Source: Oxalobacter formigenes (GTDB lineage Bacteria; Pseudomonadota; Gammaproteobacteria; Burkholderiales; Burkholderiaceae_D). Taken from it: DNA of 64,000 bases. The stretch lies in assembly GCF_027158485.1 (NCBI RefSeq), contig NZ_JAMKYJ010000002.1. One strand, given 5' to 3'. A program made the translations under genes and the position numbers. Positions 8,521 to 16,479 of the stretch are shown in pieces. Position 1 is the stretch's first letter; each line of letters starts with the position of its first letter. The notes under the pieces were generated by a model that saw nothing but the letters and a program-made list of their open reading frames with translations, did no database searches and was not told where the DNA came from.

Positions 8521-9279
8521 ATGCGACGTAAACTGATTGTCGGAAACTGGAAAATGAATGGCAGCCTGGCCATGAATGCCGAATTGTTAAGCGGCATCAG
8601 GGAAGGGCTGGCTGGTATTGACTGTGATCTGGCGATCTGTGTTCCGTTTCCGTATCTTCCCCAATGTCAGGCAGCTCTTGAAGGAACCGATGTCGCTCTG
8701 GGAGCACAGGACGTTTCCGCTCATGCGGTAGGCGCGTACACAGGCCAGATTTCAACGCGAATGTTGCTGGACTTCGGCTGCAAGTATGTCATTGTCGGTC
8801 ATTCGGAACGGCGCGAATACTGCAATGAGTCTGATGAACTGGTTGCCAACAAGGTTCAGCGGGCCCTGGCTGGTGGCCTGACTCCGATCGTCTGTGTCGG
8901 GGAGTCACTCTATGACAAGGAAGAAGGACGGACTGCCGAAGTGGTCGGGAGACAGATCAATACAGTGCTGTCAGTCCTTGAAGAAAGAGAAGTTTGCGAT
9001 ATCGTTGTGGCTTATGAACCGGTTTGGGCGATTGGAACCGGTAAAACGCCTTCTCCCCTCGCCGTGGAGGAAGTACATGCCATGTTGCGGGAACAAATGA
9101 TACGCAAGAACCCGGATGCGATAGAATGTGTCCGGATTTTGTATGGCGGCAGTATGAAACCGGGTAATGCCGAAGAATTGTTGCACATGCCTGATATTGA
9201 TGGCGGACTGATCGGCGGGGCTGCTTTGAAAGCTTCCGATTTTCTGGCTATCGCACGTCAGGCATCCAAGTTGGGCTAA
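8521..9279 (+). CDS. tpiA: Triose-phosphate isomerase
   Basis: 252 aa from the ATG at 8521. The frame is open further upstream from a TTG at 8473, but GGGAG 4 bases before 8521 and the standard N-terminus MRRKLIVGNWKMNG decide the start. It interconverts dihydroxyacetone phosphate and glyceraldehyde 3-phosphate. Catalytic residues are N9, K11, H94 (VGHSERR) and E166 (AYEPVWAIGTG); the phosphate loops GGSMKP and GGA are near the end. secG follows after 26 bases. Confidence 0.97.
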   Translation: MRRKLIVGNWKMNGSLAMNAELLSGIREGLAGIDCDLAICVPFPYLPQCQAALEGTDVALGAQDVSAHAVGAYTGQISTRMLLDFGCKYVIVGHSERREYCNESDELVANKVQRALAGGLTPIVCVGESLYDKEEGRTAEVVGRQINTVLSVLEEREVCDIVVAYEPVWAIGTGKTPSPLAVEEVHAMLREQMIRKNPDAIECVRILYGGSMKPGNAEELLHMPDIDGGLIGGAALKASDFLAIARQASKLG

Positions 9280-9305
9280 CCAGTTATTAAAGGAAAAGCA
9301 GGAAA

Positions 9306-9710
9306 ATGCTGTATAACATTATTATTATCATTCAGGTCATTTCGGCTCTGGCCATTATCGCCTTGGTCTTGATGCAGCAAGGCAAGGGCGCTGATATGGG
9401 CGCAGCTTTCGGCGCAGGTTCATCCGGTAGTGGAAGTCTTTTCGGCGCTTCAGGTTCTTCCAATTTTCTGTCCAAATCGACAGCTATTGCGGCGGTTATT
9501 TTCTTTGTCTCGACTCTTGTGATGGCATATATCGGAAATAGCCGTGCACCGACCCAGAGTGGTATTATCGAAAAATTGCAGTCTGCACCGGTTGCGCCTG
9601 TGGAACAGCCGAAGGCACCGGAACCATCGATGAGCAAGGACGCTTCCGGCGCTGCTGCCATTCCTGGAGCAACCCAGTCAATGGAACAGGGTAAAAATAC
9701 ATCAAAATAA
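9306..9710 (+). CDS. secG: Preprotein translocase subunit SecG
   Basis: 134 aa. Two membrane segments at about 3-22 and 52-73 enclose a Gly/Ser-rich loop (GKGADMGAAFGAGSSGS) that is the SecG signature. A Pro/Ala-rich cytoplasmic tail follows. SecG is the non-essential third part of the SecYEG channel. The order tpiA-secG-tRNA-Leu-nuoA is a conserved betaproteobacterial arrangement. Confidence 0.95.
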   Translation: MLYNIIIIIQVISALAIIALVLMQQGKGADMGAAFGAGSSGSGSLFGASGSSNFLSKSTAIAAVIFFVSTLVMAYIGNSRAPTQSGIIEKLQSAPVAPVEQPKAPEPSMSKDASGAAAIPGATQSMEQGKNTSK

Positions 9711-9740
9711 AAAATATACCGTTTCCGATCTCATAAAAAC

Positions 9741-9769
9741 TTGATGAAAAGGACGGTTGTTGAGATAAT
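9741..9769 (+). promoter_or_regulatory. Promoter of tRNA-Leu
   Basis: TTGATG and GATAAT separated by 17 bases, with the -10 box ending 11 bases before the mature tRNA. Position and spacing fit a sigma70 promoter. Confidence 0.55.
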
Positions 9770-9780
9770 CTTATGCTTAT

Positions 9781-9865
9781 GCCGACGTGGTGGAATTGGT
9801 AGACACGCTATCTTGAGGGGGTAGTGGCGAAAGTCGTGCGAGTTCAAGTCTCGCCGTCGGCACCA
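9781..9865 (+). tRNA. tRNA-Leu (anticodon GAG)
   Basis: 85 bases with encoded CCA. Acceptor stem GCCGACG pairs with CGTCGGC, the D-arm region reads TGGTGGAATTGGTAGAC, the anticodon loop has GAG, a long variable arm follows and the T loop is GTTCAAGTC. It is the likely integration site of the element whose integrase remnant lies just downstream. Confidence 0.97.
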
Positions 9866-9900
9866 AAAGCTAGTTCAAAGCAGTGCGATAAAGTACAGTA

Positions 9901-9936
9901 ACCCGTGTAAAACCAAGTGTTTACGCGGGTTTTTTG
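9901..9936 (+). terminator. Terminator after tRNA-Leu
   Basis: ACCCGTGTAAA pairs with TTTACGCGGGT (one G-T pair) around an 8-base loop, followed by TTTTTTG. Confidence 0.85.
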
Positions 9937-10029
9937 TTTTTTGCGGTATAGTGACGTTCTATGCAATCCAGCTATTTCGGGTATAGATTGGATATACCCA
10001 TTTTTGCATATACCCAAAAAGGCTCTGCA

Positions 10030-10282
10030 ATGGCAAAAATCATCGTTCCACTGAACCAAAAACAGATCGATAACGCCAAACCCAAAGAAAAAAGCTACTC
10101 GCTCTTTGACGGAGGCGGGCTGTACATGGAAGTGTCCCCAAAGGGTTCCAAACTCTGGCGAATGAAATTCCGACAGAATGGAAAGGCTTGACTTCAAATA
10201 TATCTCAGTTGCTCTTCAAGAGGCCAGAATCAAGAGAGACCAAGCTTTGTTCATACAAAAAGTTAAGAATTTTTGTTTCTAA
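10030..10282 (+). pseudogene. Tyrosine integrase remnant (N-terminal arm-binding domain only)
   Basis: From the ATG at 10030 (AAAGG upstream) the frame encodes 53 residues that fit the start of P4-type integrases: LNQKQIDNAKPKEKSYSLFD, then GGGLYMEV and SKLWRMKFRQNGK, followed by TGA at 10189. A different frame from 10193 reads VALQEARIKRDQALF, which matches the next element of the same domain (the LxeARxxRdxA helix), and stops at 10280. So the gene has a frame break with loss of the short strand between, and the SAM-like and catalytic domains are gone. It cannot encode an active recombinase. Confidence 0.8.
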
Positions 10283-10589
10283 AAAACAATAAATATAAAC
10301 TATTGGTGTTTGATTGCATTTTATGCAAATGTAATGATATGAAATGGTTGTTGAATATTAATTTTTCCTGTGGGAAAGATGAAATTGTCGTTTTTTGGAT
10401 AAGACTCGGGGGGGCTGACGTTCGACAGCAAAAAGATCTGTAATTTGAATCCTGAATACCGGGATTCCGCAGCACAGCATAGTTCCCTTGCGGTAACCAT
10501 AAAGTTTTTTGAATTTTTAATGCCAGTGTATTGGCGGACTTATAAAAAGTTAGTGAAATGGATTTTTCATTTCAAGATAGATCTAACTT
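10283..10589. other. AT-rich intergenic stretch
   Basis: About 300 bases, low in GC, with a GGGGGGG run near 10409. No credible ORF, RNA or repeat was seen apart from the terminator-like stem at the right end. Confidence 0.5.
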
Positions 10590-10590
10590 T
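10541..10590 (-). terminator. Probable terminator of the Sel1-repeat gene
   Basis: On the minus strand a nested inverted repeat, AAAGTTAG outside and TGAAATG/CATTTCA inside, is followed by CTAACTTTTTA directly after the stop codon of the Sel1-repeat gene. The outer and inner stems are separated by a bulge. Confidence 0.6.
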
Positions 10591-11261
10591 CATATTTCTG
10601 TGGAAAAATTTGTTTTCAGAACCTTTATTGCCGCTGGGTTATCCTGTTTTGCCGCCTTCAACAGCCATTCATAGGCCTTGTTTTTATCGACTTGAATTCC
10701 ATAGCCTGTGAGATACCGATATCCTATCTGAAATTGGGCTTCCGGCATGCCATTATAGGCTGCCTTAAGAATCCATTCTGTCGATTTATATGAATTTTGA
10801 TTGACACCACATCCACTTGAGTAAAGCTTGCCAAGAGCGTACTGAGCCGGCGCATAGAATTTTGCAGCTGCCTTTTTGTACCAGAAAAAGGCTTTTTTGC
10901 AATCCTGTTGAATCCCTTGTCCTTTTTGATAAATATTTCCCAGATTGTATTGGGCTCCGGCATCCTCTTTTTCGGCGGCGCGCATGAACCATTTACGGGC
11001 GGCCTGATAATCCTGACGTGTTCCTTTTCCTTGCAGGTATATACGTCCGAGATTGTACTGCGCATCCTGATCGCCATTTTCTGCGAGAGACAGGAGTTTT
11101 TGATGAACCTGAGTATGTTGACTGTCGGGATCAGATGTTCCGGTTATCGGATGCGTTTGTGCAAACGACGAAGCAGAAATGGTCAAAAAAACAACATTGA
11201 AAATCACCCATTTTTCTATATAAGAAAAATGATGTTTGAAGCGGTAAAAACGGCTTTTCAT
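10590..11261 (-). CDS. Secreted Sel1-repeat (tetratricopeptide-like) protein
   Basis: 223 aa from the ATG at 11261, chosen because GAGAG lies 6-7 bases upstream; the frame is open to 11315. An N-terminal signal peptide (hydrophobic VIFNVVFLTISASSFA, cleavage after AQ) predicts export to the periplasm. Four Sel1 repeats of 36 residues follow, with the AQYNLGxxYxxGxG pattern and AxxWxxKAA in each. Such repeats bind other proteins. The partner is unknown. It is transcribed away from the neighbouring XRE regulator, and the shared spacer holds the regulator's palindromes. Confidence 0.85.
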   Translation of the reverse strand: MKSRFYRFKHHFSYIEKWVIFNVVFLTISASSFAQTHPITGTSDPDSQHTQVHQKLLSLAENGDQDAQYNLGRIYLQGKGTRQDYQAARKWFMRAAEKEDAGAQYNLGNIYQKGQGIQQDCKKAFFWYKKAAAKFYAPAQYALGKLYSSGCGVNQNSYKSTEWILKAAYNGMPEAQFQIGYRYLTGYGIQVDKNKAYEWLLKAAKQDNPAAIKVLKTNFSTEI

Positions 11262-11323
11262 AGTATCTCTCAGGCAACTTTCTCCAGCGTCGCTTTTTTT
11301 TCTGAAAAATATCAACAGGAGTT

Positions 11324-11352
11324 TTGATCTTTATCTACGATACTACGATAAA
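11324..11352 (+). promoter_or_regulatory. Candidate promoter of the XRE regulator
   Basis: TTGATC (11324-11329) and GATAAA (11347-11352) with 17 bases between. The -10 box lies over the centre of the 27-bp inverted repeat, so binding there would block it. Confidence 0.45.
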
Positions 11353-11363
11353 CGTAGTATCGT
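11337..11363. promoter_or_regulatory. Operator-like inverted repeat 1
   Basis: ACGATACTACG-ataaa-CGTAGTATCGT, perfect 11-bp arms with a 5-base centre. It lies in the divergent spacer of the Sel1-repeat and XRE genes. Confidence 0.75.
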
Positions 11364-11377
11364 CTGCAAGCAAAAAT

Positions 11378-11411
11378 TACGATGATCGTAGCCAACTGAA
11401 AGAGCTACGAT
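11378..11411. promoter_or_regulatory. Operator-like sites 2 and 3
   Basis: TACGAT-g-ATCGTA at 11378-11390 is a perfect palindrome, and another TACGAT at 11406-11411 overlaps the ATG of the XRE gene. Together with repeat 1 this gives a cluster of TACGAT half-sites, typical of autoregulation. Confidence 0.65.
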
Positions 11412-11742
11412 GCCCGAATCGCCTAAAAAATATTTCCCGCTTTTTTCGCGTCGTTTAAAAGATGCGCGGATAAAAGCCGGACTTTCCCAGAAACGGCTTG
11501 GAATAGAGGCCGGCATAGACGAGTTCGTAGCCAGTACGCGTATCAATCGTTATGAAAAGGGAGTCCATCAGGCTGATGAAGCCACGGCCATTCTTTTGGC
11601 ACACGTTCTGGGAGTTCCACTGGCCTATTTTTATGCGGAAGACGACAGTCTTGCTGAAATGATTCTGGGGTTTTGCCAGTTGAACCGTGCCGACAGGAAT
11701 GAGGTGCTCGATCTGGTGCAGAAAAAACTGAGTCCGGAATAA
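11410..11742 (+). CDS. XRE-family helix-turn-helix regulator
   Basis: 110 aa. Residues about 13-66 form a Cro/C1-type helix-turn-helix (RLKDARIKAGLSQKRLGIEA, then a recognition helix around DEFVASTRINRYEKG, then ATAILLAHVLGVPLAYFY). A short C-terminal helix (about 80-107) may dimerise. Phage and plasmid repressors and many chromosomal regulators share this layout. The adjacent TACGAT palindromes, one on its own start codon, argue for autoregulation and possibly control of the divergent Sel1-repeat gene. Confidence 0.88.
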   Translation: MPESPKKYFPLFSRRLKDARIKAGLSQKRLGIEAGIDEFVASTRINRYEKGVHQADEATAILLAHVLGVPLAYFYAEDDSLAEMILGFCQLNRADRNEVLDLVQKKLSPE

Positions 11743-11774
11743 AAGGAATTCACCCGGGATATCCTGAAGGGGTT

Positions 11775-11803
11775 TTGGGGAAAATCCATTTTCGGTGTAT
11801 CAT
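11775..11803 (+). promoter_or_regulatory. Candidate promoter of the nuo operon
   Basis: TTGGGG and TATCAT separated by 17 bases, leaving a leader of about 145 bases to nuoA. Moderate match only. Confidence 0.35.
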
Positions 11804-11957
11804 AGAGCTTTAGTATGTCTGCTAAACGTTTCCTGAGTCGCTTCGGTTCGGTTTCATCTTTTTTCAACAAGATCCAGACTGAATTGTCCTTCGGAAATTC
11901 GCGCCATATGGGTGGGCCTGGCCTGTCTTTCAACATTTCCTGTGTTTAAGCCTGAAC

Positions 11958-12317
11958 GTGAATCTAGAAAATTACTTCCCCGTTCTGCTTTTTCTTCTGG
12001 TTGCATTGTTTTTCGGTGTTTTTTCCCTGTTTCTCGGGAGAATTCTTGCGCCTCATCGTCCCGATGCGGAAAAAAATTCTCCTTACGAGTGCGGGATCGC
12101 GCCCTTCGACGATGCACGGATGAAGTTTGACGTTCGCTTTTACCTGATCGCGATCCTGTTCATTCTTTTCGATCTGGAAACGGCTTTCCTTTTTCCCTGG
12201 GCTTCGGCCATGAAGGATCTGGGTTGGGAGGCTTTTGTCGCAATCATGATTTTTCTGGCGGAACTGGTGGCAGGTTTCTGGTACATATGGAAAAAGGGAG
12301 CGCTGAATTGGGAATAA
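11958..12317 (+). CDS. nuoA: NADH-quinone oxidoreductase subunit A
   Basis: 119 aa from a GTG start; MNLENYFP is the usual N-terminus in betaproteobacteria, which supports GTG. Three membrane helices (about 8-28, 62-82, 88-108) surround the conserved loop with NSPYECG, whose Cys is the residue exposed in the deactive state of complex I in relatives. The FDVRFYLIAILFILFDLE segment is diagnostic. First gene of a complete 14-gene nuo operon. Confidence 0.97.
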   Translation: MNLENYFPVLLFLLVALFFGVFSLFLGRILAPHRPDAEKNSPYECGIAPFDDARMKFDVRFYLIAILFILFDLETAFLFPWASAMKDLGWEAFVAIMIFLAELVAGFWYIWKKGALNWE

Positions 12318-12335
12318 GCGCAAAGGGAGAAGCTT

Positions 12336-12815
12336 GTGGCGATTGAAGGCCTGATGGACAAGGGATTTGTCACAACGACGCTGGATACGGCCATCAACTG
12401 GCTGCGAACAGGGTCGGTATGGCCAGTGACGTTCGGTCTCGCCTGTTGCGCTATCGAGATGATGCACAGCAGTATGCCGCGCTACGATATGGACCGTTTC
12501 GGCACTTTCTTCCGCGCCAGCCCGCGCCAGTCCGATCTGATGATCGTGGCCGGTACGCTTTGCAACAAGATGGCGCCTGCGCTCCGGAAGGTGTATGACC
12601 AGATGGCTGAACCGCGCTGGGTCGTGTCGATGGGGTCCTGTGCCAATGGCGGTGGTTATTATCACGATTCCTATTCTGTCGTCAGAGGCTGCGACAAAAT
12701 CGTTCCGGTCGACATTTACGTTCCCGGCTGTCCACCGACAGCCGAGGCTTTGCTGTATGCGCTGATCCAGTTGAGAACGAAAATCAAGCGTACCAGTACG
12801 ATTGCGCGCCAGTAG
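12336..12815 (+). CDS. nuoB: NADH-quinone oxidoreductase subunit B
   Basis: 159 aa from a GTG with GGGAGA upstream. It carries the terminal cluster N2, which hands electrons to quinone; the ligands are the adjacent pair C37-C38, C102 and C132 (LACCAIEM, GSCANGG, PGCPP). Peripheral arm of complex I. Confidence 0.98.
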   Translation: MAIEGLMDKGFVTTTLDTAINWLRTGSVWPVTFGLACCAIEMMHSSMPRYDMDRFGTFFRASPRQSDLMIVAGTLCNKMAPALRKVYDQMAEPRWVVSMGSCANGGGYYHDSYSVVRGCDKIVPVDIYVPGCPPTAEALLYALIQLRTKIKRTSTIARQ

Positions 12816-12826
12816 GATAAAAATAT

Positions 12827-13429
12827 ATGCGAAGACATCCTGCACAATTGATCGAGATCCTGCGCGCCGTTTTCGGCGAGCGTATCACCCATTTAAGTGA
12901 AGATTTTTCAGAGGTGACGCTTGTCATTGGCAAATCCGATTATCTCGACGTGATGAAAACGCTCAAAGGCGCTCCGGAATTGCAATTTGCGGAATTGATC
13001 GATTTGTGTGGCATTGATTATGCAGGTTACAACAATGACCCGAATGGTTTGGAGGGCAAGCGTTTTGCAGTCGTTTCCCATCTCCTGTCGCTGGAATTCA
13101 ACTGCCGTCTGCGAGTGCGAGTGTTCGCTGAAGACGAACAGATGCCGTCTGTGCCTTCGATTGTCGATATCTGGCCTTCAGCCAACTGGTTCGAGCGGGA
13201 AGCGTTCGATCTTTACGGCATCCTCTTTGACGGGCACCCTGATTTGCGTCGCATCCTGACCGATTACGGATTTGTCGGTCATCCCTTCCGGAAGGATTTC
13301 CCGATTCAGGGCTACGTCGAAATGCGTTACGACGAAGAACAGAAGAGGGTGGTTTACCAGCCCGTTACCATCGAACCCCGCGAAATCACGCCGCGCGTGA
13401 TCCGTGATGACAAATTCGGGAGGGAGTGA
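12827..13429 (+). CDS. nuoC: NADH-quinone oxidoreductase subunit C
   Basis: 200 aa, with the 30-kDa subunit signature WFEREAFDLYGI followed by HPDLRRILTDYGF and GHPFRKDFP. Separate from nuoD, as usual in betaproteobacteria (in E. coli the two are fused). Its stop overlaps the nuoD start. Confidence 0.97.
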   Translation: MRRHPAQLIEILRAVFGERITHLSEDFSEVTLVIGKSDYLDVMKTLKGAPELQFAELIDLCGIDYAGYNNDPNGLEGKRFAVVSHLLSLEFNCRLRVRVFAEDEQMPSVPSIVDIWPSANWFEREAFDLYGILFDGHPDLRRILTDYGFVGHPFRKDFPIQGYVEMRYDEEQKRVVYQPVTIEPREITPRVIRDDKFGRE

Positions 13430-14682
13430 TGGCCGAAATTCGCAATTACACCATCAATTTCGGGCCTCAACATCCATCCGCACATGGCGTGTTACGACTG
13501 ATTCTGGAGCTCGACGGCGAAACAATTGTCCGGGCAGACCCTCACATCGGGATGCTCCATCGCGCTACTGAAAAACTGGCGGAACAGCGGACATATCTGC
13601 AGGCACTCCCTTATATGGACAGGCTCGATTATGTCTCGATGATGTGTAGCGAGCATGCCTATGTGATGGCGATCGAAAAGATGCTGGAACTGGACGTGCC
13701 GATCCGCGCGCAATACATCCGCGTCATGTTCGATGAAATCACCCGGCTGTTGAGCCATTTGCTCTGGCTGGGTTCGCAAGCACTGGATATGGGCGCGATG
13801 GCAGTCATCCTGTACGCTTTCCGTGAGAGGGAAGACTTGATGGATTGTTACGAAGCGGCCAGTGGCGCTCGTATGCATGCTGCCTATTACCGTCCGGGTG
13901 GCGTCAGTCAGGATTTGCCGGATTCGATGCCGAAATTCAAAAAGACGAAATTCCAGAGTGACAAGCGCATCAAGACCTTGAATGCCAACCGGGAAGGGTC
14001 TTTGCTTGATTTCATCGAAGACTTCACGAACCGTTTCCCGAAATGTGTGGATGAATACGAAACGCTGCTTACCGATAACCGGATCTGGAAACAGAGGCTG
14101 GTCGGTGTCGGCGTCATTTCTCCGGAAGACGCGCTGGCAGCCGGGTTTACAGGCCCGATGCTGCGCGGTTCAGGGGTGGAATGGGATTTGAGGAAAAAAC
14201 AGCCTTATGCCGTCTATGACAAAATGGATTTTGCCATTCCGGTCGGCAAGGAAGGCGACTGTTACGACCGCTATCTGGTGAGGGTCGAGGAAATGCGCCA
14301 GTCCAACCGGATCATCCGGCAATGCGTGGACTGGCTGAAACAGAACCCCGGCCCGATCAAGTCGGATGATTACAGGGTATCGACACCACCACGGGCGAAA
14401 ATGAAAACGGGAATGGAAGAAATGATTCATCATTTCAAGCTGTTTACGGAAGGTTTTCATTTGCCGAAAGGGGAAATTTATTCGGCTGTCGAAGCGCCCA
14501 AGGGTGAATTCGGGATTTACATGGTTTCCGACGGGGCGAACAAACCCTTCCGGATGAAAATACGTGCTCCGTCTTTTGTACATTTGCAGGGACTGGAACA
14601 GTTGGTCAAGGGGCATCTGATTGCCGATGCGGTTGCCGTGATCGGCAGTATCGATATCGTGTTCGGTGAAGTGGACCGCTAG
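13429..14682 (+). CDS. nuoD: NADH-quinone oxidoreductase subunit D
   Basis: 417 aa from the ATG at 13429, with GGGAGG 5 bases upstream; a GTG one codon earlier is possible. The start overlaps the nuoC stop. The 49-kDa subunit forms the quinone pocket with NuoB; the N-terminal NFGPQHPSAHG and the Tyr/His region around LPYMDRLDYVSMM are intact. Confidence 0.97.
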   Translation: MAEIRNYTINFGPQHPSAHGVLRLILELDGETIVRADPHIGMLHRATEKLAEQRTYLQALPYMDRLDYVSMMCSEHAYVMAIEKMLELDVPIRAQYIRVMFDEITRLLSHLLWLGSQALDMGAMAVILYAFREREDLMDCYEAASGARMHAAYYRPGGVSQDLPDSMPKFKKTKFQSDKRIKTLNANREGSLLDFIEDFTNRFPKCVDEYETLLTDNRIWKQRLVGVGVISPEDALAAGFTGPMLRGSGVEWDLRKKQPYAVYDKMDFAIPVGKEGDCYDRYLVRVEEMRQSNRIIRQCVDWLKQNPGPIKSDDYRVSTPPRAKMKTGMEEMIHHFKLFTEGFHLPKGEIYSAVEAPKGEFGIYMVSDGANKPFRMKIRAPSFVHLQGLEQLVKGHLIADAVAVIGSIDIVFGEVDR

Positions 14683-14701
14683 AAAATTTGACAGGTGAAA
14701 C

Positions 14702-15181
14702 ATGTTGTTGAGTGAGGAATCGTACCGGAAAATCGACAGGGAACTGGAAAAGTTCCCGCCGACAAAAAAACGGTCGGCGGCGATTGCCGCCCTGACAGTT
14801 GCACAGGATGAAAAAGGCTGGTTGTCTCCTGACGTCATAAAGGAAGTTGCTAATTATCTGGGACTGCCTGCGATAGCGGTGGGCGAAGTCGCCAGTTTTT
14901 ACAGCATGTTCAATACCAGTCCCGTCGGCAAGTACAAGATCGCGGTCTGTTCCAATCTGCCTTGCGAAATGACGGGAAGCGATCAGGCTGCGGCGTATCT
15001 CAGGCAGAAGCTGGGGATCGAATTCGGTGAAACCACGCCGGACGGACTTTTCACGCTGGTGGCAAGCGAATGCATGGGGGCATGTGGAGATGGTCCGGTC
15101 ATTATGGTGAATAACAAAAACATGCATATGCGCATGACGAACGACAAGATCGACAGACTGCTGGAGGAACTGAAACAATGA
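14702..15181 (+). CDS. nuoE: NADH-quinone oxidoreductase subunit E
   Basis: 159 aa. Thioredoxin-like domain with 2Fe-2S (N1a) ligands C83-x4-C88 and C124-x3-C128. Its last four bases overlap the nuoF start (ATGA), so the two are translationally coupled. Confidence 0.97.
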   Translation: MLLSEESYRKIDRELEKFPPTKKRSAAIAALTVAQDEKGWLSPDVIKEVANYLGLPAIAVGEVASFYSMFNTSPVGKYKIAVCSNLPCEMTGSDQAAAYLRQKLGIEFGETTPDGLFTLVASECMGACGDGPVIMVNNKNMHMRMTNDKIDRLLEELKQ

Positions 15182-16479
15182 CCTGCCTGCATGGCCGTCA
15201 TGCCGAACCTCTGCTTTTCAGGGGACTGACGGGCGATAACTGGACACTGGCGGACTACGTTTCGCGCGGAGGATACGAACAATTCAAACGTATCCTTGCC
15301 GAACGCATGCCGCGTGAACGGATTATCGATGAAGTCAGGGCTTCCGGTTTGCGCGGTCGGGGCGGAGCAGGTTTTCCGACGGCGGTCAAATGGGGTTTCA
15401 TGCCCAAAGATCATCCCGGACAGATGTACCTGATTTGCAATGCCGATGAAAGCGAACCGGGTACGTTCAAGGACAGGGACATTCTTCGTTACAACCCTCA
15501 TGCGGTTATCGAGGGGATGCTGATCGCAGCGTATGCGATGGGCATTACAGCCGGGTATATCTACATTCACGGTGAAATCTGGGCAGTGTACGAACAGTTC
15601 GGGGAAGCGATCCGGCAGGCGCGTGAAGCAGGGCTGATCGGCAGGGATTTGCAGGGTTCGGGTTTCGATTTCGAGTTGCACGCGTTTCATGGTTATGGCG
15701 CGTATATCTGCGGGGAAGAAACGGCACTGCTGGAATCGATGGAAGGCAAACGCGGGCAGCCGAGGTTCAAGCCGCCTTTCCCTGCCACGAACGGTTTGTA
15801 CGGACAGCCGACGACGATCAATAATGTGGAAACACTGGCCTATGTGCCTTTCATCATGGCGATGGGGGGCGATGCGTATGCGGCTCTGGGGCGAAACAAT
15901 TGTCCCGGTACCAAGATTTTCTGCCTGTCCGGCGACGTAGCGAGACCAGGCAATTATGAAGTGCCACTGGGTATTTCGTTTCCTGAATTGCTGGAACTGG
16001 CCGGGGGCATGAAGGACGGACTTGCGATGAAGGCGGTTATTCCGGGAGGATCGTCCTCACCGGTGTTGCCGGCTGAAACAATGATGCAGCTGAATATGGA
16101 TTACGACTCGATCGCGAAAGCCGGTTCGATGCTGGGGACAGGCGGAGTGATCGTATTGAATGAAACACGTTGCATGGTGAAAGCGCTGCTGAACCTGTCC
16201 CGTTTTTACTGGAACGAGTCGTGCGGGCAATGCACGCCTTGCCGTGAAGGAACCGGCTGGCTCGTCAGTCTGATCGAACGGATCGAAAACGGTCAGGGAA
16301 AAACGGAAGATCTGGATTTGCTGGATAATGTCGCTGCCAATATCATGGGCAGGACGATTTGCGCGCTGGGTGACGCTGCCGCAATGCCGGTCCGATCGTT
16401 CATAAAGCATTTCAGAGCGGAATTCGAATATCACATTGAACACAAACGGTGCCCTGAAGCATCTGGCCCACGGGAATAG
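15178..16479 (+). CDS. nuoF: NADH-quinone oxidoreductase subunit F
   Basis: 433 aa. This subunit oxidises NADH. The glycine-rich FMN/NADH loops are GRGGAGFPT (60-68) and GAYICGEETALLES (174-187). The N3 4Fe-4S ligands are C349, C352, C355 and C395. nuoG starts on the base after the stop codon. Confidence 0.98.
   Translation: MTCLHGRHAEPLLFRGLTGDNWTLADYVSRGGYEQFKRILAERMPRERIIDEVRASGLRGRGGAGFPTAVKWGFMPKDHPGQMYLICNADESEPGTFKDRDILRYNPHAVIEGMLIAAYAMGITAGYIYIHGEIWAVYEQFGEAIRQAREAGLIGRDLQGSGFDFELHAFHGYGAYICGEETALLESMEGKRGQPRFKPPFPATNGLYGQPTTINNVETLAYVPFIMAMGGDAYAALGRNNCPGTKIFCLSGDVARPGNYEVPLGISFPELLELAGGMKDGLAMKAVIPGGSSSPVLPAETMMQLNMDYDSIAKAGSMLGTGGVIVLNETRCMVKALLNLSRFYWNESCGQCTPCREGTGWLVSLIERIENGQGKTEDLDLLDNVAANIMGRTICALGDAAAMPVRSFIKHFRAEFEYHIEHKRCPEASGPRE

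Larger units (their letters stand above)
9937..11760. mobile_element. Accessory insert between tRNA-Leu and nuoA, decayed integrative element
   Basis: Relatives usually have nuoA soon after tRNA-Leu. Here about 2 kb is interposed, holding an integrase remnant, an AT-rich stretch, a Sel1-repeat protein and an XRE regulator. A tRNA target with an adjacent P4-type integrase is the classic layout of an integrated island. No second copy of the tRNA 3' end was found by eye before nuoA, so the right boundary is a guess. Confidence 0.55.

Noticed and set aside
10051..10070. Functional integrase
   Set aside because: The frame ends after the arm-binding domain, and the continuation is in another frame and lacks the catalytic Arg/His/Tyr region.
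11815..11949. 44-codon ORF in the nuoA leader
   Set aside because: No ribosome site and no similarity; probably chance within the untranslated leader.
11743..11957. Right attachment site of the tRNA-Leu element
   Set aside because: I looked for a copy of the tRNA 3' end before nuoA and saw none.
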